NCBI RefSeq assembly: GCF_002101335.1
Contig: NZ_CP020773.1
Coordinates: 1,116,001-1,180,000, forward strand
Length of the DNA stretch: 64,000 nt
Direction of reading: 5' to 3'
DNA from: Staphylococcus lutrae
Lineage (GTDB): Bacteria > Bacillota > Bacilli > Staphylococcales > Staphylococcaceae
Both the position numbers and the translations under genes were made by a program. Positions 27,765 through 36,922 of the stretch are shown here, piece by piece; the stretch's first letter is position 1, and each line of letters begins with the position of its first letter. The notes below the pieces were generated by a model. The model worked only from the letters and a program-made list of their open reading frames with translations, ran no database searches and was not told where the DNA came from.

Positions 27765-29090
27765 TTACAAATTAAACAAGTCATTGAAAGACTCTGCCAT
27801 TGTTGGATGTGTGTAAATCTGATCTCGCAATACGGTATACGGCAACTGTTGGTCCATCGCTATTTTAATGAGATTGATCAATTCCTCAGAATGGGCACCA
27901 TATAATGTCGCACCTAAAATTTGATTAGACTGCGCATCAACAACTACTTTAAATAGACCGCGAGGATCATTATTGATTTTATGACGCGGGATTGTGTTGA
28001 CTGCCATTGCTTTTTCAATGATGTCATACCCTTGTTCTCGTGCACCTTTAGCAGTCATCCCTATGCGAGACATTGGAGGATCAACAAACATGGTATACGG
28101 AACCGCCCCACGTTGCGCGGTTGTACGTTGACCGTCACCATATAACTGTGACTTCACGATTCTATAATCATCTAAAGAAATATAAGTGAATTGTAAATCC
28201 CCTGTCACATCCCCAACAGCGTAGATATGATCAACCGTTGTTTGTCGTTGTGCATTGACGATAATCTCACCGCGTTCACCTAACTGCACGCCTGCCTTTT
28301 CTAAATTTAAGCCGGCTGTATTCGGTTGACGTCCTGTCGCGATGAGCACAGCATCTGCTGCAAATGTTCCTTGTGTTGTCACCACCAAAGTGGCTTCCGC
28401 TTCGTCTACAATTTCTGTCGTCTCAGCATGATAAACGATACGAACGCCTTGTGCGATTAAATCCTCTGTCACCTGTTTGGCAATCGCTTCGTCCTCATTT
28501 TTCAATATTTGGTTTGAACGTTCTAACACCGTCACCTCTGTATCAAAGTGTGCAAACATTGAAGCAAATTCTAACGCAATATAACCCGCACCGATAATAA
28601 CAAGCCGTTTCGGTTGTGTTGTCAAATCCATTAACCCTTTGGAGTCATAAACACGTCTCACCGTTTTGACACCTTTAAATGGTGGAATCACGGATTGTGC
28701 GCCCGTATTAATAACGATATGTGTGCCTGTAATTGTCCGAGTCACTTCACCTTGTTTATTAAGCAAATCAATCTCATGCGCCGTTCTAAAAGTGGCAGTC
28801 ATTTGAATCACATCGATTTGTGCATCATCTGCTAGAAGATGATAGTTCTTATGATTTAATGCCTGAACAACTTCACGTTTTCGCTGCATCGCTTCATTAA
28901 AATGCCCATGTGCCAATCCGTCATGAACGAGTACTTTTGATGGAATACAACCGACGTTGATACATGTGCCACCATACATCTCTTCTGACTTCTCAACAAC
29001 GGCCACCTTCTTACCTTGTTGTGCCGCATATTTTGCAAGTGTTTTTCCTGCTTTTCCAAATCCAATTACGATTAAGTCGTACTGTTCCAT
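27765..29090 (-). CDS. merA: Flavin disulfide reductase MerA (hypothiocyanous acid reductase)
   Basis: A 441-residue class I pyridine nucleotide-disulfide oxidoreductase. It has the FAD motif IVIGFGKAGKTLA (about 7-19), the redox-active pair Cys43/Cys48 in GGTCINVGC, an NAD(P) fold at VIIGAGYIALEFASMF (about 165-180), the second FAD block IYAVGDVTGD near 290, and a C-terminal dimerisation domain with HPTMAE. Cys43 occupies the same place as in S. aureus MerA, which protects against HOCl/HOSCN. Despite the name it lacks the features of mercuric reductase (no C-terminal Cys pair, no HMA domain). It starts directly after the hypR stop, so the two form an operon. Confidence 0.9.
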   Translation of the reverse strand: MEQYDLIVIGFGKAGKTLAKYAAQQGKKVAVVEKSEEMYGGTCINVGCIPSKVLVHDGLAHGHFNEAMQRKREVVQALNHKNYHLLADDAQIDVIQMTATFRTAHEIDLLNKQGEVTRTITGTHIVINTGAQSVIPPFKGVKTVRRVYDSKGLMDLTTQPKRLVIIGAGYIALEFASMFAHFDTEVTVLERSNQILKNEDEAIAKQVTEDLIAQGVRIVYHAETTEIVDEAEATLVVTTQGTFAADAVLIATGRQPNTAGLNLEKAGVQLGERGEIIVNAQRQTTVDHIYAVGDVTGDLQFTYISLDDYRIVKSQLYGDGQRTTAQRGAVPYTMFVDPPMSRIGMTAKGAREQGYDIIEKAMAVNTIPRHKINNDPRGLFKVVVDAQSNQILGATLYGAHSEELINLIKIAMDQQLPYTVLRDQIYTHPTMAESFNDLFNL

Positions 29091-29513
29091 TTAATCTGCC
29101 ACCTCTTTAATTTGATGCATGATATCACCAATAGTTAGTTGTTGGTAATATGCCGCAATGCGTTCTTGTTCATTCAAATAATGCCGGTACATCACTTTTT
29201 CAATCTTCTGTGAAATTTCACAGTGACTTCCTGTATATCCAGTAAACAAGCGCCCATGTTTTTCAGGTCGGCTAAACATATGAAACAAATCAACCAACTG
29301 AATTTGCGGACCCGTTTCAGTCGCCAAATAGCCCCCATTTTTTCCACGTCTGACTGCAACATAGCTTTTTTGTTGCAGTTTTGACATGACGCGACGTAAC
29401 TGAACAGGATTGACACAGACATTTTCAGCAAGTGCGTGACTGCTGAAGACTTCTCCATCATGTTGATTTAAAAAAGCAAGAACGTGCACAGCAATATTAA
29501 ATTCAAGATTCAT
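29091..29513 (-). CDS. hypR: Rrf2-family redox-sensing repressor HypR
   Basis: A 140-residue Rrf2 regulator with a winged HTH at the N-terminus (LAENVCVNPVQLRRVMSKLQ) and the wing RRGKNGGYLA. Cys33 is exactly at the position of the sensing cysteine of S. aureus HypR, and Cys98 corresponds to its intersubunit disulfide partner; no Fe-S cysteine cluster as in IscR is present. HypR represses hypR-merA and is inactivated by disulfide bonding under HOCl/HOSCN or allicin stress. The gene abuts merA with no gap. An inverted repeat directly upstream is a plausible operator. Confidence 0.9.
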   Translation of the reverse strand: MNLEFNIAVHVLAFLNQHDGEVFSSHALAENVCVNPVQLRRVMSKLQQKSYVAVRRGKNGGYLATETGPQIQLVDLFHMFSRPEKHGRLFTGYTGSHCEISQKIEKVMYRHYLNEQERIAAYYQQLTIGDIMHQIKEVAD

Positions 29514-29525
29514 CGTTGCACCTCT

Positions 29526-29553
29526 TTAATTGTAATTTTTATAGTTACATTAA
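29526..29553 (-). promoter_or_regulatory. Candidate HypR operator
   Basis: Imperfect inverted repeat TTAATTGTAA / TTACATTAA separated by 9 bp, 13 bp upstream of the hypR start. Position and symmetry fit autoregulation by an Rrf2 dimer; assignment is inference. Confidence 0.45.
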
Positions 29554-29596
29554 AGCATGATTTCCACTTAAAGAAAACGGATATGCTTAAAATTTA

Positions 29597-30271
29597 TTAC
29601 ATTGTTGTACACTGCTCTGTTAATATGCCATCTTTCATCTCAAATGTTCTATCACAATATGCGGTTAAACGTTCATCATGGGTGACAATGATGCACGTTT
29701 TACGTCGTTGTTTGACCTGCACTTTTAAAATATCCATGACTGCTAAGGCATTCGCTGTATCTAATGAAGCAGTCGGTTCATCTGCCAAAATGATCGTCGG
29801 CTTCGTATAAAGGGCCTTTGCGATGGCAACTCGTTGTTTTTGACCGCCTGATAATGCGCTTGGCAACAAATGCATTACTTCTAACAACCCCAACTGCTTG
29901 ATGAGCCCTTCAAACTCAGAAAGGGTCATCACATCTTTTTTATAACGTTTGAGGAGTTGAAATTGTTGCTGTACTGTTAAAAATGGAATCAATTGGGACG
30001 TTTGTAGAATAAAACCGATTTGTTGCATCCGTACACGCGCTAACGCTTTTTCATTTAAATTCGATAATTTTTGATGACCGATCGTAATCTCACCAGACGT
30101 TGGCTGTTGTAGCGCACCCGCCATTGTCAAAAATGTACTTTTTCCAGACCCTGATGGCCCGACAATCGCAATCAATTCACCTTCATTGAAATGTAGCGTC
30201 GTTGCCTTCACCGCTTCGATCTGATGGTTGCCATCTTGGAATACTTTCGTTACTTCTTGGAACTTCAACAT
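29597..30271 (-). CDS. hrtA: ABC transporter ATPase, HrtA-like (heme/antimicrobial exporter)
   Basis: A 224-residue MacB-type ATPase. Walker A is GPSGSGKST (about 37-45), the Q-loop follows, the signature is LSGGQKQR (about 140), Walker B IILADEPTA (about 160) and the switch His lies in IVTHDER. It resembles S. aureus HrtA along its length, for example in the N-terminal KVFQDGNHQIEA block. HrtAB exports excess heme or heme-damaged products. It is 12 bp downstream of the permease gene. The hssRS sensor pair that normally accompanies hrtAB is not adjacent, so a paralogous exporter is possible. Confidence 0.78.
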   Translation of the reverse strand: MLKFQEVTKVFQDGNHQIEAVKATTLHFNEGELIAIVGPSGSGKSTFLTMAGALQQPTSGEITIGHQKLSNLNEKALARVRMQQIGFILQTSQLIPFLTVQQQFQLLKRYKKDVMTLSEFEGLIKQLGLLEVMHLLPSALSGGQKQRVAIAKALYTKPTIILADEPTASLDTANALAVMDILKVQVKQRRKTCIIVTHDERLTAYCDRTFEMKDGILTEQCTTM

Positions 30272-30283
30272 TTCAAAAACCTC

Positions 30284-31333
30284 CTACCCTATCGCAATCA
30301 GCGGATCTATTTTTCTGATGGTTAAAATCGAAAACAAACTTCCTAATAAAGAGACGAAGATTAGTATGAGTCCGAAAACACTTAAATGAAACCAATCAAA
30401 TTGAATCGGTACTGCTGAAGGCAATAAACGCGCCGTTAATAAAGTGAGAAGTAACCCTATGCCTGTGCCTATCAATGCTAAAATCAAAGTTTGTGCCATC
30501 ACAACGCGGGCTAAATCCCCATTTGTAAAACCTTGTGCTTTTAAAACACCAAACAAAGTGACTTTTTGTAATGTCATCACATACAAAAATACCGCAATCA
30601 CCGTTGCTGAAATCGCAAATAAAAAGCTGATCATAAAATTCAATGTTAAATTTTGTGCTTTGTATCCGGGTAGCCCTTCAATAAATGTATCGATATCAAT
30701 GATTTCAAGCTGTGAATTTAGTTTATGTTGGTTCCAATCCTTATCTTTAACGACCACCGCATTGATTTGTGGATCTGCTAATGTAGGGTTAATGCCTTCA
30801 ATGGTTTGAGCGTTTCCGAATAAAACAGCTGCAGCATTAAATTTCGCTGATTGACTAAAACCGACAATCGTGAGCGTTTCATTCGATTGTGATAAAGATA
30901 AATGATCGCCTATTTTAAACCCTTTTTCTTTCAATGTGCGATCTGCCACAACTTCGTGACGCTTTTCAAACAAACGGCCTTCTATTAATTTGGGTATCAT
31001 CCAAGCTTGTGGCTCTGTCCCGTATAGTAATACATTGTCTTTAATTTTCCCATTCGATATAATGACCCTTGTTTCTTTTAAACTCACTTGTTGATCAAAC
31101 TTACCGTCGACCCATGCTTTGTTAAAACGTGATTGTTCGATCGTTCGATTGGCATTCTTATTTAAAACAATCGCATTTGCATGCCACTGTTGAATGCCTT
31201 CTGTGTTCATGTTAATCAATCCTTTTGCTAATCCTGAAAGTAAAAATAATAAATAACTAATCAAGACAAGAATCCCAATAATCAAACTAAATTTAAGTCG
31301 ATTGCGTCTAATTTCATGCCATGCTAAAAACAT
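30284..31333 (-). CDS. hrtB: ABC transporter permease, HrtB-like (FtsX/MacB type)
   Basis: A 349-residue permease with one N-terminal helix (KFSLIIGILVLISYLLFLLSG), a large extracellular domain of about 190 residues, then three helices in the FtsX domain. This is the 4-TM MacB/HrtB topology. ATG 31333 is used because AGGAGGG lies just upstream; the longer frame starts inside that site. It pairs with the ATPase 12 bp downstream. Known members use the external domain for mechanotransmission and extraction of substrate from the membrane. The substrate here is probably heme by homology to HrtB, but without hssRS nearby this is uncertain. Confidence 0.75.
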   Translation of the reverse strand: MFLAWHEIRRNRLKFSLIIGILVLISYLLFLLSGLAKGLINMNTEGIQQWHANAIVLNKNANRTIEQSRFNKAWVDGKFDQQVSLKETRVIISNGKIKDNVLLYGTEPQAWMIPKLIEGRLFEKRHEVVADRTLKEKGFKIGDHLSLSQSNETLTIVGFSQSAKFNAAAVLFGNAQTIEGINPTLADPQINAVVVKDKDWNQHKLNSQLEIIDIDTFIEGLPGYKAQNLTLNFMISFLFAISATVIAVFLYVMTLQKVTLFGVLKAQGFTNGDLARVVMAQTLILALIGTGIGLLLTLLTARLLPSAVPIQFDWFHLSVFGLILIFVSLLGSLFSILTIRKIDPLIAIG

Positions 31334-31542
31334 CGATTCCCTCCTCATTTGTGCCTGATATGACCATATTCCCTTTATCTACGATTTCTAAGCGCATGCG
31401 TCAAACGCACACTGAATAATCGCGGTATTGACGACACCGATGATCGCCCTTTTCACAAAAAACGGCGTGCGACAAAGTGAGCATTTTTCCATCTCCACTT
31501 CGACACACGCCTACATTTTTCTATCTTTTATCATGTTTCAAT

Positions 31543-32868
31543 TCAAATCAGTAAAATCCCACATAAGACTACGATAATCAATGAAGTCACCATTTGGCGT
31601 AAAATCATACGACATCCTTCTCGAATGCCTAACTGACGTAGTACCATTGTCATTGTAACGGAGCATGCCGTAAACGTTGAGCTAAAAAAGACCAGCACTA
31701 ACAATTGTATGGCAGATACTTTTTGAATGATACTGCCGTGATCCAGATTGAACAACAACATGCCATCTTTACGAATCATTGAGAATAAGAGTCCCGGTGA
31801 TAATTCATGTGGCAACTGTAATAAGTTCAAAATAGGAATAAATAATTGTGACACACCTTCAAGTAAAGGCGTTAACGCCAAACTACTTGCGAGAAAGCAA
31901 ATGGCAATAAATATCGGCAAAGCTTGTAAAATAAACATCCGAACACTACCCCACATTTCGAAAACCGTACGACGAAATGAGGGCCATACGAGCGTTTGAC
32001 GTTGAAGGGGTTGCATGGGAATCAAGGCAGTTGAAGTCGTCGGATACCATAGTCGATTGTGAATCACACCGCCGATTAACACCAACGCGATATACGGCAA
32101 AAACAACCAGGATTGATGCGCAACGTTAAATATTGATAATGTCGCTCCAATTTGATAACTACAAGACGTCCCAAAACTAATGAGGCTCATACAACGCGCC
32201 TTCGTACAGTGATGACATTGATGTCCGGCTTGTACGATGGCTGCTGCATTACAACCGAATCCTTCTAACACTGGAATGATATCTGTCCCCGCAAGTCCTA
32301 CTTTTCGCATCGTCGGCGTGATTGCCCAAATGATTGTCGGTTTCAGATGACTCTGATTGATCAGTGCAGTCGATAAACTTAGCAAGACGACGACCGGCAA
32401 AGCCCAAACCAAAGAGTAGGTGCCTAGCGATAAAACACCGTAATCCCCGAATAATAGTGCCTGTACGAGCGACGCTTCAAATACCGGTGCTTGAGCGATA
32501 CGCGTGATCCACGGTGCGATATAGTGATTTTGAAACCACTCTGAAAAATGGTACGCCCCATAGACCGGTAACGCAAACATCCCGAAAATGCATAGCCAAC
32601 CGAGGACAGTTTGTAATAACGTCGGTCGCTGCGCTTGCTGTTCGTGCCAAAATAATTGTAACTGTCGCACGATATATTGCGTTTGTTCGTGATGAGAGGG
32701 GACAGGATGTTTCAAAGACACTTCTAAACGATGTTTGATGATCCAGCGTTTTAACGCTTGTTGTTCAACGGGATCCAATTTGTTCCAACCACATAATTGA
32801 AGCTGGTGCGGTCCTTGTGGAATCGGCGTCACTCGACCACTGAACAAATCGTACACCACCGTTAACAT
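31543..32868 (-). CDS. FeoB-like membrane protein lacking the GTPase domain
   Basis: A polytopic protein of about 441 residues with the FeoB core/Gate signature EGFGCNAAAI (about residue 230) and a second Gate-like half later (LFSMIRKDGMLLFN, FSSTFTACSVTM). There is no Walker A or G-domain; instead a soluble N-terminal segment of about 100 residues precedes the helices. An unusual loop HQCHHCTKARCM follows the first Gate motif and looks metal-binding. ATG 32868 overlaps the end of the flavoprotein gene, implying translational coupling; a TTG lies 6 bp upstream. The Zur-type box ahead of the pair suggests a role in zinc rather than iron traffic. Function is unproven. Confidence 0.72.
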   Translation of the reverse strand: MLTVVYDLFSGRVTPIPQGPHQLQLCGWNKLDPVEQQALKRWIIKHRLEVSLKHPVPSHHEQTQYIVRQLQLFWHEQQAQRPTLLQTVLGWLCIFGMFALPVYGAYHFSEWFQNHYIAPWITRIAQAPVFEASLVQALLFGDYGVLSLGTYSLVWALPVVVLLSLSTALINQSHLKPTIIWAITPTMRKVGLAGTDIIPVLEGFGCNAAAIVQAGHQCHHCTKARCMSLISFGTSCSYQIGATLSIFNVAHQSWLFLPYIALVLIGGVIHNRLWYPTTSTALIPMQPLQRQTLVWPSFRRTVFEMWGSVRMFILQALPIFIAICFLASSLALTPLLEGVSQLFIPILNLLQLPHELSPGLLFSMIRKDGMLLFNLDHGSIIQKVSAIQLLVLVFFSSTFTACSVTMTMVLRQLGIREGCRMILRQMVTSLIIVVLCGILLI

Positions 32869-33974
32869 GAACAATCCACTTCACAGCAACGATAATCATC
32901 TAAATACATTTGATTATCACGATACCGTTCTATGCACGCTGTGTCGACTGTCAATTGTTCACGCTCCATGACAGCACGCGTTAATACTGCAAAACGCGCT
33001 CTAAATTTATAAATATAGCACAAAATAGCTTCGGCATGACGCACGGTTGCACCAATTAAAAATACATTCGGATAACGTGTGGATTCATCCAGATCCGTTA
33101 AGCGTACTTCCCCTTCCTGTACAGTGAACAGTTGCTGAACAAGCGGATTTTGTGTCACATCAAACCCCGTTGCGATAATCGGTTCGGTTTGACTGTAGAC
33201 CACCGCACCATGTTCAAAGTGAATTTCATACTGCTGATGACGATAAACAATCGACTCTGCACGATAGTTCACGTTGATTTCAATTTCTTTTCCTTGTTCC
33301 AGAACGTCTCTTAAACGTTGATACGTATAAGGTGACAAACGAATGCTCGGATCGGCAACTTCGGCGTCAAACCCTGTGGAACTTGTATAAATAGAGACCT
33401 GTGCGCCCCGTTGTGCTAAATGAATCGCCGCATCAAAGGCGCTTTCATTCCCACCAATAATTGTGAATGCTTCTCCCGGTAATTCTCGAAAATCCTCCAC
33501 TTCACTGTAATGAAGTCCATGTTCAAAAGGCTGGTTCGGAAAAGCAAAATCACCCGTTGCGATAAAGAGATAGTCTGCACTAAATTGCCCACGAGACGTG
33601 CTCAACTCATATCGTCCATCGACCCATTGAACGTCTTCTACATACGTCTGTGTCTGAATCGGGATGTCATAATGTTCCGCAACGACTGTTAAGTATTCTG
33701 CATAGCGCTCACCAGATAAATGTTCTTCATTAAATGTAAAAGCCGGTGAAGTGTCTGTCGAGATGGCATTCATATCCGGCATACCAAAGCCGTTTGAAGT
33801 AAATGATGGCGTTATTGTCCGTGTTGATTTTGGCCAATTTTTAAAAGATTGTCCAATTGTGCCACTTTCTAACACGCATATTTCATCAAATTGAAATGTT
33901 TTCATTGTGACGGCCATGCCAATCCCTGCTGCGCCTGCACCAATAATAATGACACGATGGTGTTGTGGCTGCAT
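32862..33974 (-). CDS. FAD-dependent oxidoreductase (CzcO/flavin monooxygenase-like) with Cys-rich tail
   Basis: A 370-residue flavoprotein. It has the N-terminal FAD motif VIIIGAGAAGIGMAV (about 7-21), a second Rossmann motif FTIIGGNESAFDAAIHLAQRG near 165 for NAD(P)H, and the ATGF(D) block near 275. The C-terminus ends in CCEVDCSC, a metal-ligand-like tail that would fit delivering or sensing a metal. It starts at ATG 33974 (an in-frame GTG lies one codon upstream) behind AAGGGGGG. It is the first gene of the pair with the FeoB-like protein. A perfect-arm Zur-type palindrome lies 13 bp upstream of the start, so strong zinc repression is expected. The substrate is unknown. Confidence 0.75.
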   Translation of the reverse strand: MQPQHHRVIIIGAGAAGIGMAVTMKTFQFDEICVLESGTIGQSFKNWPKSTRTITPSFTSNGFGMPDMNAISTDTSPAFTFNEEHLSGERYAEYLTVVAEHYDIPIQTQTYVEDVQWVDGRYELSTSRGQFSADYLFIATGDFAFPNQPFEHGLHYSEVEDFRELPGEAFTIIGGNESAFDAAIHLAQRGAQVSIYTSSTGFDAEVADPSIRLSPYTYQRLRDVLEQGKEIEINVNYRAESIVYRHQQYEIHFEHGAVVYSQTEPIIATGFDVTQNPLVQQLFTVQEGEVRLTDLDESTRYPNVFLIGATVRHAEAILCYIYKFRARFAVLTRAVMEREQLTVDTACIERYRDNQMYLDDYRCCEVDCSC

Positions 33975-33986
33975 CACAATCCCCCC

Positions 33987-34015
33987 TTATAAATCGAAAT
34001 GATTACGATTTATAA
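33987..34015 (-). promoter_or_regulatory. Zur-type operator
   Basis: Two perfect 10-bp arms TTATAAATCG (33987-33996) and CGATTTATAA (34006-34015) flank the core AAATGATTA. This closely fits the Firmicutes Zur box (AAATCGTAATnATTACGATTT), with a single core deviation. It overlaps the region just ahead of the flavoprotein ribosome site, a repressor position. Confidence 0.8.
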
Positions 34016-34097
34016 TTATAAAACTTCTTTTCTTAGATTGCAATCAACAGCGCCTACTTTTCAAATCACATCTCCATCGTTCAACACGTACAGCTCG

Positions 34098-35255
34098 CTA
34101 TGCACGATAATATGACAAAAAGCGTTCCAGACGGTCACACGCTGCTTTCAATGTGTCCATATCACAAGCAAATGATAATCGCACGTAACCTTCCGAAAAA
34201 TCAGAAAACGACTTGCCTGGGACAATGGCTAACTGTTCATGCTCCAACAGCTGATTACAAAAGCGAAAAGAGTCACAATCATAAGCGGACACATCAGGAA
34301 AAATATAAAAAGTCCCTTGTGGTAACATCACCGGTAAATTCATGTCTGTCAGTCGTTGATACACATAATCACGACGCGCGCGATAAGCCGCGTTCATCTT
34401 TTCAATATTTGCTTGGCCTTCTTTCAACGCTTGAATGGCCCCATACTGACTTGGCGTTGCGACACAAATCGAATTGTACAGGTGCACGGTCGTCACTTCT
34501 TCAATCCATTCCGGTGTAGAGAGAACGTATCCCACACGCGCCCCCGTCATTGCATGTGATTTAGACAAACCATTAACGACAAAGAGTTGCTGACGTATCT
34601 CTGGAAACTCCATAAATGAATGATGTCGTCCTTCAAAGACATTCTCACTATAAATCTCATCTGTAATGACAAAAATATCGGTCTCTTTTAAAACTTCGAC
34701 AATGTCTGCAATATTTTCATAAGATAAAGTGATGCCTGTAGGGTTTGTTGGATAATTCAATATAATCGCTTTCGTGCGAGGGGTAATGGCCGCTTGAATC
34801 GCTGCGCCCGTTGGTATGAACCCCGTTTGCGTCGTATCTATCCATTTCACATGCGCGCCTTGTAATTTCACAATCGGTTCATAACCCAGATACGTTGGCC
34901 CCGTCAAAATCACTTCGTCGCCTGGATTCAGTATCGTTCTTAAAATATCATCAATCCCTTCTGACGCCCCATTTGTCACGACAATTTCTGTCTCTGGATC
35001 ATAGGTGGCGCCAAAACGTTCAGCCGTATACTCTGAAATGGTTTGTCTTAATGCGAATAATCCTTTATTATGCGTATACTTTAGACGCCCTTCTTGTATC
35101 GCTGTGACCATCGCTTCTTGAACATCATGCGCAACAGGGAAGTCAGACTGCCCTAGCGTTAAGTCTAGGCAATTGGGATATTGATCGACCTTGTTTGCAA
35201 ATTGTCTTGTCCCTGGTACTTCGATTTCTCGAATATGTGCATTCAATCTATTCAT
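34098..35255 (-). CDS. PLP-dependent aminotransferase, class I/II (PatA-like)
   Basis: A 385-residue fold-type I aminotransferase. The motif NYPTNPTG lies near 165, the catalytic lysine in VNGLSKSHAMTGARVGY near 230, and the phosphate-binding Arg is in that same block. It is closest in pattern to PatA (N-acetyl-LL-diaminopimelate aminotransferase/aromatic aminotransferase group), but there is no lysine-pathway gene next to it. Its ATG overlaps the symporter stop (ATGA), so it is translationally coupled to a Na+/solute symporter. This suggests the aminotransferase acts on the amino acid imported by its partner. Confidence 0.85.
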   Translation of the reverse strand: MNRLNAHIREIEVPGTRQFANKVDQYPNCLDLTLGQSDFPVAHDVQEAMVTAIQEGRLKYTHNKGLFALRQTISEYTAERFGATYDPETEIVVTNGASEGIDDILRTILNPGDEVILTGPTYLGYEPIVKLQGAHVKWIDTTQTGFIPTGAAIQAAITPRTKAIILNYPTNPTGITLSYENIADIVEVLKETDIFVITDEIYSENVFEGRHHSFMEFPEIRQQLFVVNGLSKSHAMTGARVGYVLSTPEWIEEVTTVHLYNSICVATPSQYGAIQALKEGQANIEKMNAAYRARRDYVYQRLTDMNLPVMLPQGTFYIFPDVSAYDCDSFRFCNQLLEHEQLAIVPGKSFSDFSEGYVRLSFACDMDTLKAACDRLERFLSYYRA

Positions 35256-36652
35256 TTTATCTCGCTCCCTCCATTAACTGGTTGCTTTTTATTATACAAT
35301 TTCGATATACCAATTAATAGGATGGCGTTCACACATAAAGCACAAATAAGCGTCACCGTCGATTGAGGACCGAAAAGGGTGATTCCTATGAAAACCACTA
35401 TGACACTCGCCACAATCGCAATTAAAGCGGCTTGTGCGGTCAATCGCTTCATCAACAAGCCCAATAACACTGGCATAAAAATACCCCCTGTCAATATCGC
35501 ATAAGCGACATCAATCGCAACTAACACTTCTTTGACCCCGATCGCAATCATCATCGCACCAATCGCTAGAATGAAGGCAGTGAGTCGTGTGATGCGCAAC
35601 ATTTGACCATCTTCCATATTTTTAAAGAGATACGGTTGTAATAAATCGCGTGAGACGATTGTCGCTGAAGCTAACAACGTACCCGAAGCCGTCGACATAA
35701 TCGCTACAATTAATCCCGCAAAGACGATACCTAATAAGCCAGGAGGCAGTGTCTCAAAAGCCATATAAGAAAAAACGTTTTGCGTATTTTGAATGTTTGG
35801 GAATAAGACATACGCACACATACCGATTAAAATCATGGCGATAGAGTATAACGCACTATACACACCCACGAGTACGCCAGATGTTTTCGAAATCCGCTTT
35901 GTTTTACCTGTAAAAAAGCGTTGCCAAATATCTTGTCCTACCATCACACCGAGGGTATACGTCACAAAATCATTCAATATTTCACCGATTCCGATATTGA
36001 AAAAGCTCAAATGAGACACAGGCAGATGTGCGAATAATGCCGTCACACCGCCAACACTATGCAAGCTTATCGGCAACATGATACAAAACATCCCTATTGT
36101 CATGACTAAAAATTGAATGACATCTGTAATAGAAAGCGTCCACATCCCACCTAAAACGGTATAAATAAACACGATACAACCCCCAACGAGTATCGCGGTC
36201 ATCATATTCCAATTGAAAATTCGGGAAACGACAGCCCCCATTGCAATGACCTGTGTGACACAAAGCATTAAGGTATACATCGCCGTCACCACAGCTCCGA
36301 TAATACGCACACGGTGACCAAAACGTCGATATAACAACTCACTAATCGTCATCACGCGCAAATTCATAATGCGATCGAGTAAAAACAAGCCAAACACTGT
36401 AATTCCCACCCCAAGAGAAAATACAAACCAAAATCCAGAAAGTCCTATCTCATATCCGAGTTGTGACGCACCAATTGTAGAAGAGCCCCCTAAAAACACT
36501 GCTGTGAGACACCCGAATAACATGAATAACCCTAAATTGCGATCAGCCACCATATATTTCTCAGATGACTTTGCCTTTAACACGCCTATGACACCGATAG
36601 AAATCAGTGCTGTGAAGTAAATCATAAATACTAAAAAGTCTATTGTCTTCAT
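35252..36652 (-). CDS. Sodium:solute symporter (SSF family)
   Basis: A protein of about 466 residues with 13 predicted helices. The family landmarks are GGSSTIGASQLGYEIGLSGFW (about 55-75) and the motif region IVAIMSTASGTLLASATIVSRDL near 310, where SSF proteins have the Na2-site residues. Start ATG 36652 is chosen because the first SSF helix begins right after MKTIDF; a longer in-frame extension (to 36721) has no better ribosome site. It is coupled to the downstream aminotransferase by a 4-bp overlap. The substrate is likely an amino acid or carboxylate; it cannot be fixed from sequence. Confidence 0.85.
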   Translation of the reverse strand: MKTIDFLVFMIYFTALISIGVIGVLKAKSSEKYMVADRNLGLFMLFGCLTAVFLGGSSTIGASQLGYEIGLSGFWFVFSLGVGITVFGLFLLDRIMNLRVMTISELLYRRFGHRVRIIGAVVTAMYTLMLCVTQVIAMGAVVSRIFNWNMMTAILVGGCIVFIYTVLGGMWTLSITDVIQFLVMTIGMFCIMLPISLHSVGGVTALFAHLPVSHLSFFNIGIGEILNDFVTYTLGVMVGQDIWQRFFTGKTKRISKTSGVLVGVYSALYSIAMILIGMCAYVLFPNIQNTQNVFSYMAFETLPPGLLGIVFAGLIVAIMSTASGTLLASATIVSRDLLQPYLFKNMEDGQMLRITRLTAFILAIGAMMIAIGVKEVLVAIDVAYAILTGGIFMPVLLGLLMKRLTAQAALIAIVASVIVVFIGITLFGPQSTVTLICALCVNAILLIGISKLYNKKQPVNGGSEIK

Positions 36653-36851
36653 CTTGATCAACTCGCTTCTATCTGTCTTTTTGTTACTTCTATCGCATTG
36701 TTTCATCCTTGCCTGATTCAAGCGCTCATCATACTTCCATTAATAGTGTTTAGAGCGTTTGCTTTAGTTAACATAATATTTAAGTTATGGATAGTTGTTT
36801 TTTTATATAGTATACATGTAAATATAGAAATCTAAAAATTCAGAATTAATC

Positions 36852-36880
36852 TTGCATTTTTTTAGATAGTAATATAAAAT
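36852..36880 (+). promoter_or_regulatory. Candidate promoter of the RiPP-like cluster
   Basis: TTGCAT (36852-36857), a 17-bp spacer and TAAAAT (36875-36880) in very AT-rich DNA would give a leader of about 36 nt ending in AAGGAG and the precursor ATG. Confidence 0.45.
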
Positions 36881-36922
36881 TATTATTGTAATATTATATT
36901 AAATAATAAGGAGATGTCTCAA

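Noticed and set aside
27765..29090. Mercuric reductase
   Set aside because: No C-terminal cysteine pair and no mercury genes nearby; the hypR linkage and Cys43/Cys48 fit the HOSCN reductase MerA.
31543..32868. Complete ferrous iron transporter FeoB
   Set aside because: There is no GTPase domain and no feoA, and the upstream box is Zur-like rather than Fur-like.
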